This document shows, piece after piece, positions 34,921-49,996 of a stretch of 64,000 nt of DNA (positions within the stretch are counted from its first letter, which is position 1; every line of letters begins with the position of its first letter). The notes under the pieces were generated by a model. It saw only the letters and a list, made by a program, of their open reading frames with translations. It was not told where the DNA came from and made no database searches. The position numbers and the translations under genes were made by a program. Origin of the DNA: Callorhinus ursinus (taxonomy: Eukaryota; Chordata; Mammalia; Carnivora; Otariidae); NCBI RefSeq assembly GCF_003265705.1, contig NW_020312785.1, positions 129,152,486 through 129,216,485 on the forward strand. The letters are read 5' to 3'.

Positions 34921-36296
34921 CTTTAGCTCAGAACATCTTTTTTCTTTTTTTTTTTTTTTTTAAGAATTCACGTGAGTTCTGTACTGAGGGATGTTGTAGG
35001 GATCTGGACCTAGGATGAGAGACACCTGCTTGGGTGTTTACCCAAATCCCTGGAAAGAGGATGCGGGTTGAGGACAAAAAATCAGTAAAATTGCTACAAT
35101 TAAGAGACTGTCAGGGCAGTTCCAGGCTGATTGGGTGGTATAGAAGGGTGTTTTGAGATGCCCTCATAAATGTAACATTCTAATTGGAACGCTTTTAAGA
35201 GCAAAACAGACAGTAAAAAATTTAAAATTATTTTAATTTAAAAAAGCTTTACCAGAGAATAAAATTGAGTGTTCATACCACGTGATAAATGACTCCCCCC
35301 CCCAAAAAAAATCACTGCAGCAAGATAGTGCAATTTTCTCTGCTCTGTGGCAAGATGTTGAACCTGTTTTTTGTGCATTTACACTTTTTCCCACATTTCC
35401 CTTACCATGCCACCCCCTGCCTACTTCACCTGCAGTATGAGATTGGCAGCAGTTCCTTGTGGAGGCCGTGCAGTTGAGTGTGAGTGAATGGGAAACTTTT
35501 AACTGTGGTCATTTCCTAGTCAAAAGATACACCGTAGAATCCTAGAATTGAGTAAAACCTGGTAAGTTCCTTTTTGAGAATTTTGGTATCCCTTAAATAG
35601 CTTTCCTTGCAACACTGTTGCTTTTGAGGATCTGCATTAAATGTGTGGAGGGTACGAGTGTTAACAACTGTACCATATCCCCTCCAAAAGTTTAAAGAAG
35701 AGATTCTGCTTTCCTCCATTACTCTCACTTACCCACAGCACAGTTATCATCCCAATAGAAGAGTTGGTTGTGCTTTTGTGGGCCCTGTGAACTGATTACT
35801 GTTAAGAACCAGAGACTGATAATTGATTTCTATTTACTCACTTAGATAACAGTGTTGTATACGCTAATATAAGCAATGCAACTAAAAAATCAGGACTCAA
35901 CCACTTGACTGTAAGGCAGATATCCTGCTCTGGATTATTTTAGTGGCAGTAGAGGGAACTTGATTCTGTTCTGACCGTTTTTCTATCTTCTCGGGGGGAA
36001 AAAGCAAATTAGAGTTGTTCTTAAGCTTGTACAGTTCTGCAGAAAAGAGCTATTGTCTGATCTACCTTTATCCTGAACACCTACCTGTTTAACCTTGTAT
36101 AGAAAAAAAGGTTTTTTGAGACACAAGAGGTACCGATCTTTTATTTAATTCTCTCTAAACGTTCCTATGTGCCATTCTCCGCCATTCCCCACCCCAATTC
36201 CTTTTAGGCCCTTGACATTTGACTAGTTTGCATTTCACTTGCTTGGTACCTTTAAACTCCACTCGTATGTCGGTAGTCCAGAAGTTACAGCGTGAT
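34921..36296. other. Intronic stretch without recognised elements
   Basis: Holds homopolymer runs (T at about 34935, C at 35295) and no recognisable exon or repeat. Confidence 0.45.
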
Positions 36297-36477
36297 GTTC
36301 ATTTTAAATTTTTAAGATTTTATTTATTTGAGAGAGAGCAAGCACGAGCAGGGGGAGAGGGAGAAGCAAACTCCCCACTGAGCAGGGACCCCGATGTGGG
36401 ACTCAATCCCAGGACCCTGGGGATCAGAACCTCAGCTAAAGGCAGACGCTTAACCGACTGAGCCACCCAGGTACCCC
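36297..36477 (-). repeat. Can-SINE, antisense
   Basis: tttaagattttatttatttg, gcaagcacgagcagggggag, gagccacccaggtacccc. A short duplication AGCGTGAT at 36289-36296 and 36481-36488. Confidence 0.93.
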
Positions 36478-38030
36478 TAAAGCGTGATTTTTAGTTCAGT
36501 TTACTAAACACTGTCATTACTGGGCCATCCCTCCCTGGTGGTAAGGACCCAGTGATGTCCACAGTGTTTTAGATCTGCTCGTTTCACTATCCCGACTGTT
36601 GTCTCTTTCAAATTATCATGAAACTAGTTTTCTTTTTAAAATTGTGTCCTTACTCTGTGTGCATCTGATTTTCTTTTTTCAAGATTGGAGTGTAGATTTC
36701 CAGAAGGGCTGGATTGTTTTCTAAAGCAACAACATATAAGGTAAAACTACAATTGAATGGCTAGCTGAGCAAGATTGAGCCTTTGTGGTGTTTTGTTATT
36801 TCACCTAATTTGGAAACATTGTCATGTAATTCTGAACAGTGGTACATATTTTGCCAGCTAATTAAATATTGTTAATTACTACTATACTAAGCCCTGTAGT
36901 ATGTGTGGAAAATTACTATTCTCTAGAGACTTAAAATCTGATCTAAGAGAGATTGTTAAATCCACATGGCTGTAGCGGTGTGTATAAATACGTACCAATC
37001 TGTTCACTTTCTGGTTTGGAACAGATTTCCCAAAAATGAACTCTACAGTTTCCATGGGCCTAAAAATCAGCCTTGTGCTTCATGAAAAGTTGTATCAAAT
37101 TCCTTTGAAGGTTTATCCCCTTTCTGCTGGAGGAAAGGCACCATTTCCTCAATGTTTATGATACAATTTTGGGGGCTCCATGGCAACACCATTGTTAGTG
37201 GACATGGATCATATTGTTCTGGATCTTAAGTGTCTGAGTCCGTTTTCTTCCCATGTGTAGGAAACTGTAACCCCCTATTTGGGCCCACTTCGTTCCAGTG
37301 CAACTGCTTAGATATGCTGGATACCACTGATGTGAATTCTTATGTAGGAGTCCTTTAGGTTGGCCTTTGAACTGTAAGTTCTGCCCACGGAATGATAACC
37401 TGGATGGTACATCCCCAGCAGTACCACCTTGGAGGAGGAGGCCTCTCTTAGTTATTAGAAAGTGACCAACCCACTTTTTAATAGCAATGTCACCTCACCA
37501 AGCCACTAGTGTGTTAGTCACCTTACTGAGGTTTTCTGATTTTTCAAGTTCTTCTGCCACTCACTTCTAGGTTACAAATGGCAACTGTTTCATGAAGGGA
37601 AGGTGAGGATAAGAAGCTTTTTGTTTTTATTTTTTATAAAATTCCTCTGCATGTGCTATGTAGATGTCATGGAGAAGGCAGCTTTCATTCCCTGGAGAGT
37701 ATGTCTATTGGGAGATGAGAATACCCTCTGGTGGATTGCTGCATTTATACTACTCTGTCCTCTTTGAATGTCTTAGCAAAAGAAGAGTAAATTAAGAATG
37801 GATTTTGAGTAGTGGGTTGTAGGGAATATAGATTTGATTGTGGGTCTCTTCCTATAAAAGCATTTTCTAAGTTCTCTATATGGTATTTAGTAAGCATTAC
37901 CAGGGTTGATACTTACTGCAGAGAATTATAGGTAGTGAAGGAGAGAGCTAGAGAATATAAATGGTAAAATTAAGCCTAGATGATTAGAAGGTAGAGTTGG
38001 CATTTATTTGCCACTTAATGTCCCCTGTAG
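36478..38030. other. Repeat-free intronic stretch
   Basis: About 1.5 kb without recognisable mobile elements. At 37179-37192 lies ccatggcaacacca, which holds a GGCAAC half of the RFX X-box. That is a weak hint and no more. Confidence 0.4.
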
Positions 38031-38220
38031 CTAGGTTCTCAAACTTTTTATTTTTTAAAGCTTTTATTTATTTGACACAGAGAGAGCGAGAGCAGGAAGA
38101 TTCTCAAACTTTTAATGTGCAAATTCTGATGCATTAGGTGTGGGGTGGAGTCAAAGTCTGCAAACTCCCAGACGATGCTGATGTTGCTTTGTCCAGAGAC
38201 CACATTTTGAGTATCAGGGG
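38030..38220. repeat. MER5A-like hAT relic carrying a SINE fragment
   Basis: ttctcaaacttttaatgtgc, attctgatgcattaggtgtg, acgatgctgatgttgctttg and agagaccacattttgagtat match the layout of MER5A. The element is interrupted near its left end by the tiny SINE at 38049-38100. Confidence 0.65.
38049..38100 (-). repeat. Severely 5'-truncated Can-SINE (52 bp) with perfect 13-bp target duplication
   Basis: Only the T-rich tail complement and gacacagagagagcgagagc remain. TTCTCAAACTTTT is exact at 38036-38048 and 38101-38113, so the short length reflects aborted insertion, not later deletion. Confidence 0.92.
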
Positions 38221-38453
38221 TCTATAGAACCTTTAGGGCACACGCCAATCTAACTTTTAATAACAACCCTGGATATTGAATGTTTTTTTTTCTGTACCAC
38301 GCACAGCAGTAAAACAAAGATGAGGAAGGGCACTAGAGTCTGACAACAGGGATTCAAACTGTGAAGCTCTTACCTTTATTAGCTCAACCTTGAGCACATT
38401 TCTCTAAGCAGGATTTTCAGCCTTGGCACTATTGACATTTTGGGTTGAGAATT

Positions 38454-38639
38454 TTTTTTTTTTAAGATTTTATTTATTATTTGACAGAGAGAGAAAGCAC
38501 AAGCAGGGGGAGCAGCAGGTAGAGGGAGAAGCAGACTCCCACTGAGCAGGGAGCCTGATGCAGTGCTTGATTTCAGCACCCCGGGATCACGACCTGAGCC
38601 AAAGGCAGACACTTAACGACTGAGCCACCCAGGCGGCCC
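38454..38639 (-). repeat. Can-SINE, antisense
   Basis: tttatttattatttgacaga, gggagcagcaggtagaggga, gagccacccaggcggccc. Near-duplication TTGAGAATT / TTGAGAGAATT at 38445-38453 and 38640-38650. Confidence 0.94.
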
Positions 38640-38876
38640 TTGAGAGAATTCTTTTGTTGTAGGGCGCTATCTGGTGCCTGGTGCATTGGAGAATGTTTAG
38701 CAGCACCCCTGGCCTCTACCCACTAGGTGACAGCTCCCTCCTAGTTGTGACATCCCAAAATATCTCCAGACATTGCCAAATGTCACCTGGGGGGCAAAAC
38801 CACCCTTTATTGAGAACTGCTCTAAAGCAGTGAGAATGTGGGAGTTTGGAGGATTGTGTGACATAATACATTTTGT

Positions 38877-39069
38877 TTTGTTTTGTTTTTTTAAAGATTT
38901 TATTTGACAGAGACACAGCAAGAGAAGGAACACAAGCAGGGGGAGTGGGAGAGGGAGAAGCAGTCTTCCCGCCAAGAAGGGAGACTGATGCGGAGCTCGA
39001 TCCCAGGACCCTGGGATCATGACCCGAGCCGAAGGCAGACGCTTAACGACTGAGCCACCCAGGCGCCCC
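38877..39069 (-). repeat. Can-SINE with 16-bp target duplication
   Basis: Poly-T, gacagagacacagcaagaga, gagctcgatcccaggaccct, head complement. ACATAATACATTTTGT at 38861-38876 and 39070-39085. Confidence 0.97.
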
Positions 39070-39455
39070 ACATAATACATTTTGTATAAGCAACTGATTT
39101 GAGAGATTACTTGGGATTTTTAGGTGGGTAGAATGAGCTTTTAACTCAGTCGATCATGAGCCTCTACCCTTTTTTGAAATATGCTGGCACATTTGCTAAC
39201 TTGCCCCATTTTTCACTTACTTTGTGCTGTTGCTATCCATATGCTTGTCTGTAGCATGTTTTTTTCCATCTTCCCAGCCTTTGCCCTCAACTTTTTTTCC
39301 TAGGATATGAGGCCACATACCTAAGCTTTTTAGAGTTATGCCTAAAATAATACCTGAATTAGGGTTTCTGTGTTTGTATGCAAGGGTCATCTCTCCCAAT
39401 AAAAGTGTTAAAAATTGATCAGATAGAAATATAATCTTTAAAAACACTGAGTATA

Positions 39456-39641
39456 GGGTGCCTGGGTGGCTCAGTTGTTAAGTGTCTGCCTTCGGCTCAG
39501 GTCATGACCCCAGGGTCTCAAGACCCACATCGGTCTCCCTGCTCGGCGGGAAGCCTGCTTCTCCCTCTCCCACTCCCCCGCTTGTGTTCCCTCTCTCGCT
39601 GTGTCTGTCTCTGTCAAATAAATAAAATCTTTAAAAAAATT
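39456..39641 (+). repeat. Can-SINE with 16-bp target duplication
   Basis: Head gggtgcctgggtggctcag, ggtctccctgctcggcggga, cgcttgtgttccctctctcg. AAAAACACTGAGTATA at 39440-39455 and 39642-39657. Confidence 0.97.
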
Positions 39642-39850
39642 AAAAACACTGAGTATAATTTCACCTTGCTTCCAGGATGTTCTTTAAAAATTGAAATGCA
39701 TCTTTGGTTGCTGTTGAAATGGAAGAACAGTAGTCTACAATAAGTTAGTATTGAGTATGGGAGTGGGGGAGGACTTACAAAAACATGATTTTAAAACAAA
39801 ATGAAGCTTAAACATTAACTTATGTAATTATCGTAGAAATTTTCAAGTCA

Positions 39851-40027
39851 GGGGCACCTGGGTGGCCCAGTTGGTTAAGCAACTGCTTTTGGCTCAGGTC
39901 CATGATCAAGTCCCACATCGGGCTCCCTGCTCAGCAGGAAGTCTGCTTCTCCCTCTGACCCTCCCCCCCATGTGCTCTCTCTCTCTCATTCTCTCTCAAA
40001 TAAATAAAATCTTTAAAAAAATTTTTT
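39851..40027 (+). repeat. Can-SINE with 11-bp target duplication
   Basis: Head ggggcacctgggtggcccag with a small central deletion (tccatgatcaagtcccac). TTTTCAAGTCA at 39840-39850 and 40028-40038. Confidence 0.96.
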
Positions 40028-40448
40028 TTTTCAAGTCAATCCAGAGAGCCCATGAAATTCTATAATAAGACCGCTCTAATGACAGTTTTTCTAATTGGTT
40101 TTATTTAAGATTATACCTTAAATGACTGTGTTGATTATATTTTATACTGTTCAAATTCTATTTAATTATCAATATAGTATTAATAAGGCATAAGAAGTAT
40201 GATGTGTAGCTGCCTTGTCCCGTGGTTACTGGAGGAAACATGGGTTTCGAGCAGTAAGGGAAAGGCTGGTGGAGGAAGAGTCCTTGTCATTGAGTTTGGT
40301 GCTGATCAGTCAACAGGCAGACTTCCCTTCAGAAGAATGTTGTGGTTCATGACAGTCCCTGTTGCTAATGTCAATGTATCTCTCTGAAGTCAGAAACCAT
40401 TACAGAAGAAAATACTGTGTCAAAAGTAGAAATGACTCTTTTCCTTTC

Positions 40449-40749
40449 TTTTTTTTTTTTTTTTTTTTAAGGTAAGCTCTATGCCCAGTGTGGAGCTTGT
40501 ACTCAAAACCCCAAGGCCAAGAGTTACATGCTCAGGTGCCTGGGTGGCTCAGTCGGTTGGGTGACTGCCTTCGGCTTGGGTCATGATCCTGGAGTCATGG
40601 GATCGAGTCCCATGTCCAGCTCCCTGCTCAGCGGGGTGTCTGCTTCTGCCTGGGACCCTCCCCCCTCTCATGCTCTCTCATGCTCTTTCAAATAAATAAA
40701 ATCTTTAAAAAAGTCATATGCTCTACCAACTGAGCCAGCTCGGTGCCCT
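40449..40749 (-). repeat. Older Can-SINE, split by a younger one
   Basis: Outer halves: poly-T then taagctctatgcccagtgtg, cttgtactcaaaacc at left; gctctaccaactgagccagc, tcggtgccc at right. Joined they make one old antisense tRNA-Lys-type SINE with the younger sense copy at 40534-40711 inside. Confidence 0.88.
40534..40711 (+). repeat. Younger Can-SINE nested in an older one
   Basis: Head aggtgcctgggtggctcag, agctccctgctcagcggggt, tail aaataaataaaatcttt. The flanks AGTTACATGCTC (40522-40533) and AGTCATATGCTC (40712-40723) are its diverged target duplication. Confidence 0.92.
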
Positions 40750-41999
40750 TGACTGTTATTTTTCTTAAAATGTTTGCCACAGCTGTATTTATTTTGACTA
40801 GAAGGAAAAAAGACTGAATCAAGGGCAGAATTTTTTTTCCTTTTTGACTTGTGTAAGAGTTCTGTAAGAGTTATGTGTATTTATTATACATTTATTTTGA
40901 GAGGTGTTTTAAGTCTCTAACAAAATCTGAAAGGCAAAGGCATGGTCTCCTTCCACCTTCTCAGTCTCAGCCTCATGCCAAGATTCTAATCACAGTTATG
41001 TTGCAACATCTTCAAACAGGGACATGTATTTTTCTTGTTCCCATATTCCCTTAATTTAAACTCCTCCATCTCCCATACTTTCTAATCACTTAAATTAATT
41101 ACTAATTTAAATCACATGCCATTCTAAAGTACATTTCCATAAGTGTTTGAAACTTAAGTTCTGTTTCTTATTGTGGAACTAAAAGGTATCTTAAAGGGTG
41201 GGGACAGAAGGCTGGTAAAGGAATATGCTGACCCGAGGGTAAACCTAGTCAGTCATTTATGGAAAAGAGGGTGGGGTGCTGGAACAGACCTTCACCGTAG
41301 TGTCGCCGGTAAAGACTCTCTTGTTCCTGGTTCCCCTTCACAGTGGCCTTCTGAGAGTTGTAAATTTGGGCCCGCACCACTCCCCCCCCCCCATAGGTCT
41401 CTCTACCCACCTTCTAGATCAGTAGATCCTAACTTTACAGTGAGAACCTGGAAGAAGAAAAAAGGCAAAAGATTTGCAGGACCGTAATTTTTGTTTCATT
41501 CTATGATTAATAAAATGCACATGACAAAATGTTACATGAATTTCTCCAGTAACAGCTTTTAAAGTGAGTAAAGTTTTTATTCAAGCAGCAATGCTTGGTC
41601 CTTCCAGTGGGTTCTCAGATCCTTCCCTGTAACTCCCAAGTCCCCCGGTTGAGGATCTACAGAGTAGGTATCCATGCTGTTCAGTTTTTAACAGGGCTCC
41701 TGTTGCATGCTTTAGGATTTCAACTGCATTTGATATTTCACTTAGTATTATTTTTCTTAATATAACCCACCTTTATTCTGCATTTTCAAAGTTTGACAGA
41801 AGCATGGTATTTTTTTTATGTTTATGTTGCATATTTGATTCCTCTGTTTTTTATCTGAACTTTCTGAAAAGTTTATACCTAAACTGAAAGCTGATTACAC
41901 ACAAGTAGCCACCTTGATTTGAATATCCAGTTATATCATAGGTGATAAGCTGTAATGTTAAAGCTTATGTTCTAAACTGGTTGTCCTCCAGTAACCTGT

Positions 42000-42150
42000 A
42001 CCAGGGATTCCCAAAAGCAACCAATACCTGTTTAAAGATCACATAGATTCTTAGGTCCCTTCCGAATATTGGAAATTCAGTAGGCCTAGGAGGAGGAGGG
42101 GTCAGGAATCTTGAAAGTTCCATAGGTTATGTTGAGGAACAGTGAAGTTT
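42000..42150. repeat. MER5A-like hAT relic
   Basis: ccagggattcccaaaagcaa, cttaggtcccttccgaatat, ggaaattcagtaggcctagg keep the order of MER5-type elements. Strongly diverged. Confidence 0.45.
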
Positions 42151-43084
42151 GGAAATTACAGTTTTCTGTACAATCCATAAAAGCTGCTTATAGTGCTCTA
42201 TTGTTAAATCTTTGTTCTTTTTTCTGTACTAAGAGGCCAGCAGAATTGGGCCCATGTCAACATGTCGCCTCTAGGGTAAGACTGACTTTACTGTAAGTTT
42301 TTTCTGGGTCTCTTTCTTAGCATTACCAAGCTGACTGAGGAAACCTGTATGGAATGCTGCCATTACTGGGTTTTAGATGGCCTGGCTTCTCCTTCAGGCC
42401 TGGGTTCCTCCTCTGTAAAAAGAGAGGTTTACAGCAGATGATTGTCTTTGCCTTTTAGCCTTTAAGCCTTAGATATCATTAACTAGATTAAATAGGATAG
42501 TTCATCCGTTATCTGCAACCTCTATACCAGTGGTGTCTTCACCTCATTAGTCCACTTTTCAGTTAACTGTAGTCTGGTAAACAGGTGTCTTAGCTGTAAT
42601 GCCAGTGTCTATAGACTTTTTGCCCAAGAACATACACTGGATGCAAATATGTAGGCAGACCAGATGACCAAAGACCAGTTTTAACCTCAGGACATGAAGC
42701 TGTAATCAGGATAGTATCCTTTCACTAGAGGTTACCGCATGTTCCTAGAAGTAGAGGGCTGATTTAAAAGTTCTCCCTACATCCCACCTTGTGAAAATTA
42801 TGGTCAGATGATATGTAAAAGTAGGAAGTGATCTTAAAACAAAACAAAACAACAAAAAAACCCCAGGACTTCATATTAGAGACCATGTTAAATAATCTCT
42901 TTCCATATATATCCACTGCAAAACAAGTTTTTGAATAGTTGAGAATACCAATCACAAGGATATTAAAGGACCATACTATTTGAATCAGTAGGAATAATTC
43001 ATAACAACTGTGATACTACCATATAGTGAGACTACTGTGGGTCTGTTTTTCTAGATTCCCCCCCCCCCAACCATTTTAATTATC

Positions 43085-43190
43085 AAAACATTCCTGAGAA
43101 TTTGTGGTTTAGGTTTAGTGACTTGCTCAAGGTCACATAGCTAGTTAAGTGCTCAAGTCAGTGTCCAAGCTCTGTGCCTCCTGGCCAGTT
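43085..43190 (+). repeat. MIR relic
   Basis: gtgacttgctcaaggtcaca, tagctagttaagtgctcaag and gtccaagctctgtgcctcc follow the MIR core. Confidence 0.65.
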
Positions 43191-43408
43191 TGGGCCTACT
43201 CTTCCCATTAGCCCATGTTCTTCTATCTGTATTTTTTCTCTCCTTTTTTGCCACATCATGTTTTCTTCCCCAACTTCTGTTTCTTTCTGGTTTTCTTTTG
43301 TCAACTCATTCTGAAATAAAAAAATCTGTGGTGGGTTTGTGGAAAGTATAGGGCCACAGGCAGGTATCTTTTTTTTTCCTTTTCCTTCCTCTTCCTCTAA
43401 TCTTTCTC

Positions 43409-43606
43409 ATTTTTTTTTTAAAAGATTTTATTTATTTGACAGAGTGAGAGCAGGAACACAAGCAGAGGGAGTGGGAGAGGGAGAAGCAGGCCTCCCGCCG
43501 AGCAGGGAGCCCGGTGCGGGGCTCGATGCGGGGCTCGATCCCAGGACCCAGGGATCATGACCTGAGCCGAAGGCAGACGCTTAACGACTGAGCCACCCAG
43601 GCGCCC
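43409..43606 (-). repeat. Can-SINE with imperfect 14-bp target duplication
   Basis: Contains a small internal tandem repeat of the GCGGGGCTCGAT box at about 43516-43540. Flanks CTCTAATCTTTCTC (43395-43408) and CTCTCATCTTTCTC (43607-43620). Confidence 0.96.
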
Positions 43607-43620
43607 CTCTCATCTTTCTC

Positions 43621-47362
<3,742 letters not shown>

Positions 47363-48050
47363 ATTGGGTTTTCACAATTCTTACATTGTCTGTCACAGAG
47401 AGAGCTGCTTATGATTTTGAAGGGGTGGGGGAGGGTGGGAGTTGGTAAAGAGTAGGGTATTTCTATAACAGATATTATTCAGTCTTATTTCCTAAGATTT
47501 TGTTGTAACTTAAGGTATCTTGCTACAGTAGACAGAATTGGTAATAGCAACTTTTAAAACTGTCATTAGTTCTGCAACATTAGCTGAAATGTAGTACAGA
47601 GAATAGACATTTGGGTTCAGTTGCTTGTAGTCTGTAAATTTAAAATAGCTTAATTTTGTACAGGTTACACACATGGCCATTTATGTAAAGTCCTTCCAAG
47701 ACTACACGTTTTTTTTTGTTCAAAAAAATTGGAATTTGTTTTCCCTTCTTGGGAGGGAACATTGATATTTAACAGTTTTTAGAGACTGTCATCTCATATA
47801 TAAAATGGATACGTGGCTATAAGACACCATATAGGAAATGAGTAGTTATGTATTTTATTTTATATGCCAATCTACTTTATTGTGACAAGATAAGAGGTTT
47901 GAATCACGACTTGTGAAAACCTGTAGTAAAATACCTTAAGCTGTTAACTGTAAGGTGTGGAATAGGAGTTGCTCAGTGGATTGGTTATATGTTGTGGACT
48001 ACTTAAGTCTGCATTTGTTACTGTGCTAATAAACAATATTAAAACAACCA
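47363..48050 (+). other. UBE2E1: UBE2E1 3' UTR
   Basis: About 690 bases without mobile elements, T-rich, ending at a canonical polyadenylation signal. Several tgtaaa / ttgta motifs occur near the end (47690-47700). The end point is inferred from the signal at 48028. Confidence 0.8.
48028..48033 (+). terminator. UBE2E1: UBE2E1 polyadenylation signal AATAAA
   Basis: AATAAA in the context gtgctaataaacaatatt, about 670 bases after the stop. Cleavage is expected around 48045-48055. Confidence 0.8.
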
Positions 48051-48618
48051 CCTAACACTGCTGTATTCATTTACTTTCTTTTGCCTGTGTTGTAGTTTGC
48101 AGATTCTTCTAAACTTGGTAAAGCTTTGCTACTACACAACCTACAAGTAATACAGACTGAATAATGAGCAAGGACCTAGTTAGGTTTGGTATGCTACTCT
48201 GTTTTTGAGGTGTCTTAGAAAAGGTTAGAGATGGATTCTCATGACTATATTAATACATCTCCCTGAGAGGGCAATTTGGCAGTACCTAAGTTTACATATA
48301 TCCAGCAGTTCTGTTTCTTTGCATCTACTCCAGAGAAACTTTTTAAAATCACTGTAAAAGTATTTATTCATCTCTGTAAAAATAATTAAAAGAAACCCAG
48401 ATCAACCTCAGGGAATGACTTAACCATTATCTGAATGGTTTTTTGGCAAAAAAAATGTATTTGTGATGAGGAATTTTAGCCAGTTAAATGGAAGCAATAC
48501 TAGCTGATTTACAAGTTTTGTATTATGCAGTTCTTGGTTTGAACTCTCACAGAAATGAACCAATTGACTTTAAAGTCACTGAACCTAGCCTTGAAAGTAC
48601 TCCACTTAAGAAATGTTG

Positions 48619-48684
48619 GTAGAGACTCTTAATTTTGGGGTCCTGACTTTGAGCCCCATGGGTAGAGTTTACTTAAAAAAAAAA
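48619..48684 (+). repeat. Old Can-SINE fragment
   Basis: gactcttaattttggggtcc, ctgactttgagccccatggg, tagagtttacttaaaaaaaa is the 3' two-thirds of an old tRNA-type carnivore SINE. The head is missing. Confidence 0.8.
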
Positions 48685-48757
48685 GTGTACTAGATTTTTT
48701 TAACATGTCTTTGCTGAACAGCTTATTTCATATTTTACATATAGATCAAATAGCTGA

Positions 48758-48910
48758 GGGGTGCCTGGGTAGCTCAGGTGGTTAAGCATCCGATTCTTGA
48801 TTGTGGCTCAGGTCATGATCACAGGGTTGTGAGATCCAGCACGGAACCTGCTTAAGATTCTTTCTTTCACTTTCCCTCTGCTCCCTGCCCCTACTTCTAA
48901 AAAAAAAAAA
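48758..48910 (+). repeat. Can-SINE, older type
   Basis: ggggtgcctgggtagctcag, gattcttgattgtggctcag, and a short body with cctgcttaagattctttctt. A-rich tail at 48899-48911. Confidence 0.92.
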
Positions 48911-49753
48911 AGCTGCTTTGCCAGTTGAAATCCTAAGCAGCTTGCTTCCTACTTCTAAAATTAGTTACAGTATCGTCAACTTGTGAAATACAGTTAGTCC
49001 CACTGCCCGGGTATTGCCAAAATCTTCAAAGAATACCATAGCACAAACTCCAGTATCTAACCTGAAGTCCAGTATTTTTATGATACATTTTATTCCACAT
49101 GACTATGTATCCAGAAAACTGTTGAAGAGGTATAGTAATACTTGTGGGAAAGCTTTAGTGTCCTTCAATGCTTAGTGGTTTTCTAAAGAGCAAATGCTTT
49201 GAACGTATTTACACCATCTACTACCTCAAGTCATGCTAAACATATAATTTGAACAAAGTTAAATCATAGGTTTTGTTCTATTTAGCAAGGTCTCCATGAG
49301 ATAAAATTTAACACCTAAATTGTTTACCGTTTGTGATCTAAAAATGTCATTTTATAATTCTAGACATTAGATGATTAATGAACTTCTTAAAAACAAAGGT
49401 ATATTTGAGCAGAGAAGTTTGCATAAAGTTACACAGAAAAATGGCTTCTGAAACAAGTTGGGGGTTGTGGAGCTACTGGTCTTACAGACATACCTACATA
49501 CTACCCAAACTTTATTTTACTCTTTGGACAAGTGCAACAAAAATTAGGTGACAAGTTTCAAACAATGACAATGTAAATATATTACTTCATATCAGGCAAT
49601 AAACTTAGCCCAAATAATTTATGACCTAAAGTACATTACTTCCTTAAAGATTTCCTAAGGACCAAAGGTAGATGCAAATGGCTTGTTTTAAATATGTTCA
49701 TGGACACCTAAAGGCAATCACTATTCAACAGACAGTTGTAGCATTACTGATTT

Positions 49754-49996
49754 TTAGTTCTCGGAGCTAGAGTTCCCTTTGTTTTTCCTCCCAGGCAAAG
49801 GAAAGCTCGATTTGCTCTGGGGCTGGGAAAGTTTGCTGGCTAAGAGAGTGAAAGGCTCAATCAGAGTTCTCCGATCTGTAACCGTTACCTCCCACAGGCG
49901 TACTTTCTCACTTCTTGCCCATTGCTGTGCCACCTCAGCATCCACTTGTCTCTGCTCAGAAAGGTCAATTTTGTTTCCTAATACAACAATTGCTAC
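49754..49996 (-). CDS. NKIRAS1: NKIRAS1, terminal coding exon
   Basis: NKIRAS1 (kappaB-Ras1) is an atypical Ras-like small GTPase that binds IkappaB proteins and Ral GAP complexes and so dampens NF-kappaB and Ral signalling. This exon (acceptor cctttcag read on the minus strand, then GTAGCAATT) encodes 80 residues and the stop at 49754-49756. It contains the guanine-binding motif NKID in [15 protein letters not shown], then [20 protein letters not shown] and the family's C-terminal tail ending in GNSSSEN. There is no CAAX lipidation box, as expected for kappaB-Ras. The reading frame is intact. Confidence 0.97.
   Translation of the reverse strand, partial: VAIVVLGNKIDLSEQRQVDAEVAQQWARSEKVRLWEVTVTDRRTLIEPFTLLASKLSQPQSKSSFPLPGRKNKGNSSSEN

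Larger units (their letters stand above)
40750..43394. other. Intronic stretch with few elements
   Basis: Apart from a hAT relic at about 42000-42150 and a MIR piece at 43085-43190, nothing is recognised. The plus frame at 41173-41487 has no known similarity and includes a C run (41383-41392). Confidence 0.45.
48060..49753 (-). other. Convergent 3' gap and presumed NKIRAS1 3' UTR
   Basis: Lies between the UBE2E1 poly(A) site and the NKIRAS1 stop. The part next to 49753 should be NKIRAS1 3' UTR read leftwards. Minus-strand AATAAA candidates are at 49511-49516, 49088-49093 and 48363-48368; I cannot tell which is used. Two SINE pieces lie inside. Confidence 0.55.

Noticed and set aside
37170..37200. 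RFX X-box-like site
   Set aside because: Only a half-site with no surrounding promoter features; too weak to report as a regulatory element.
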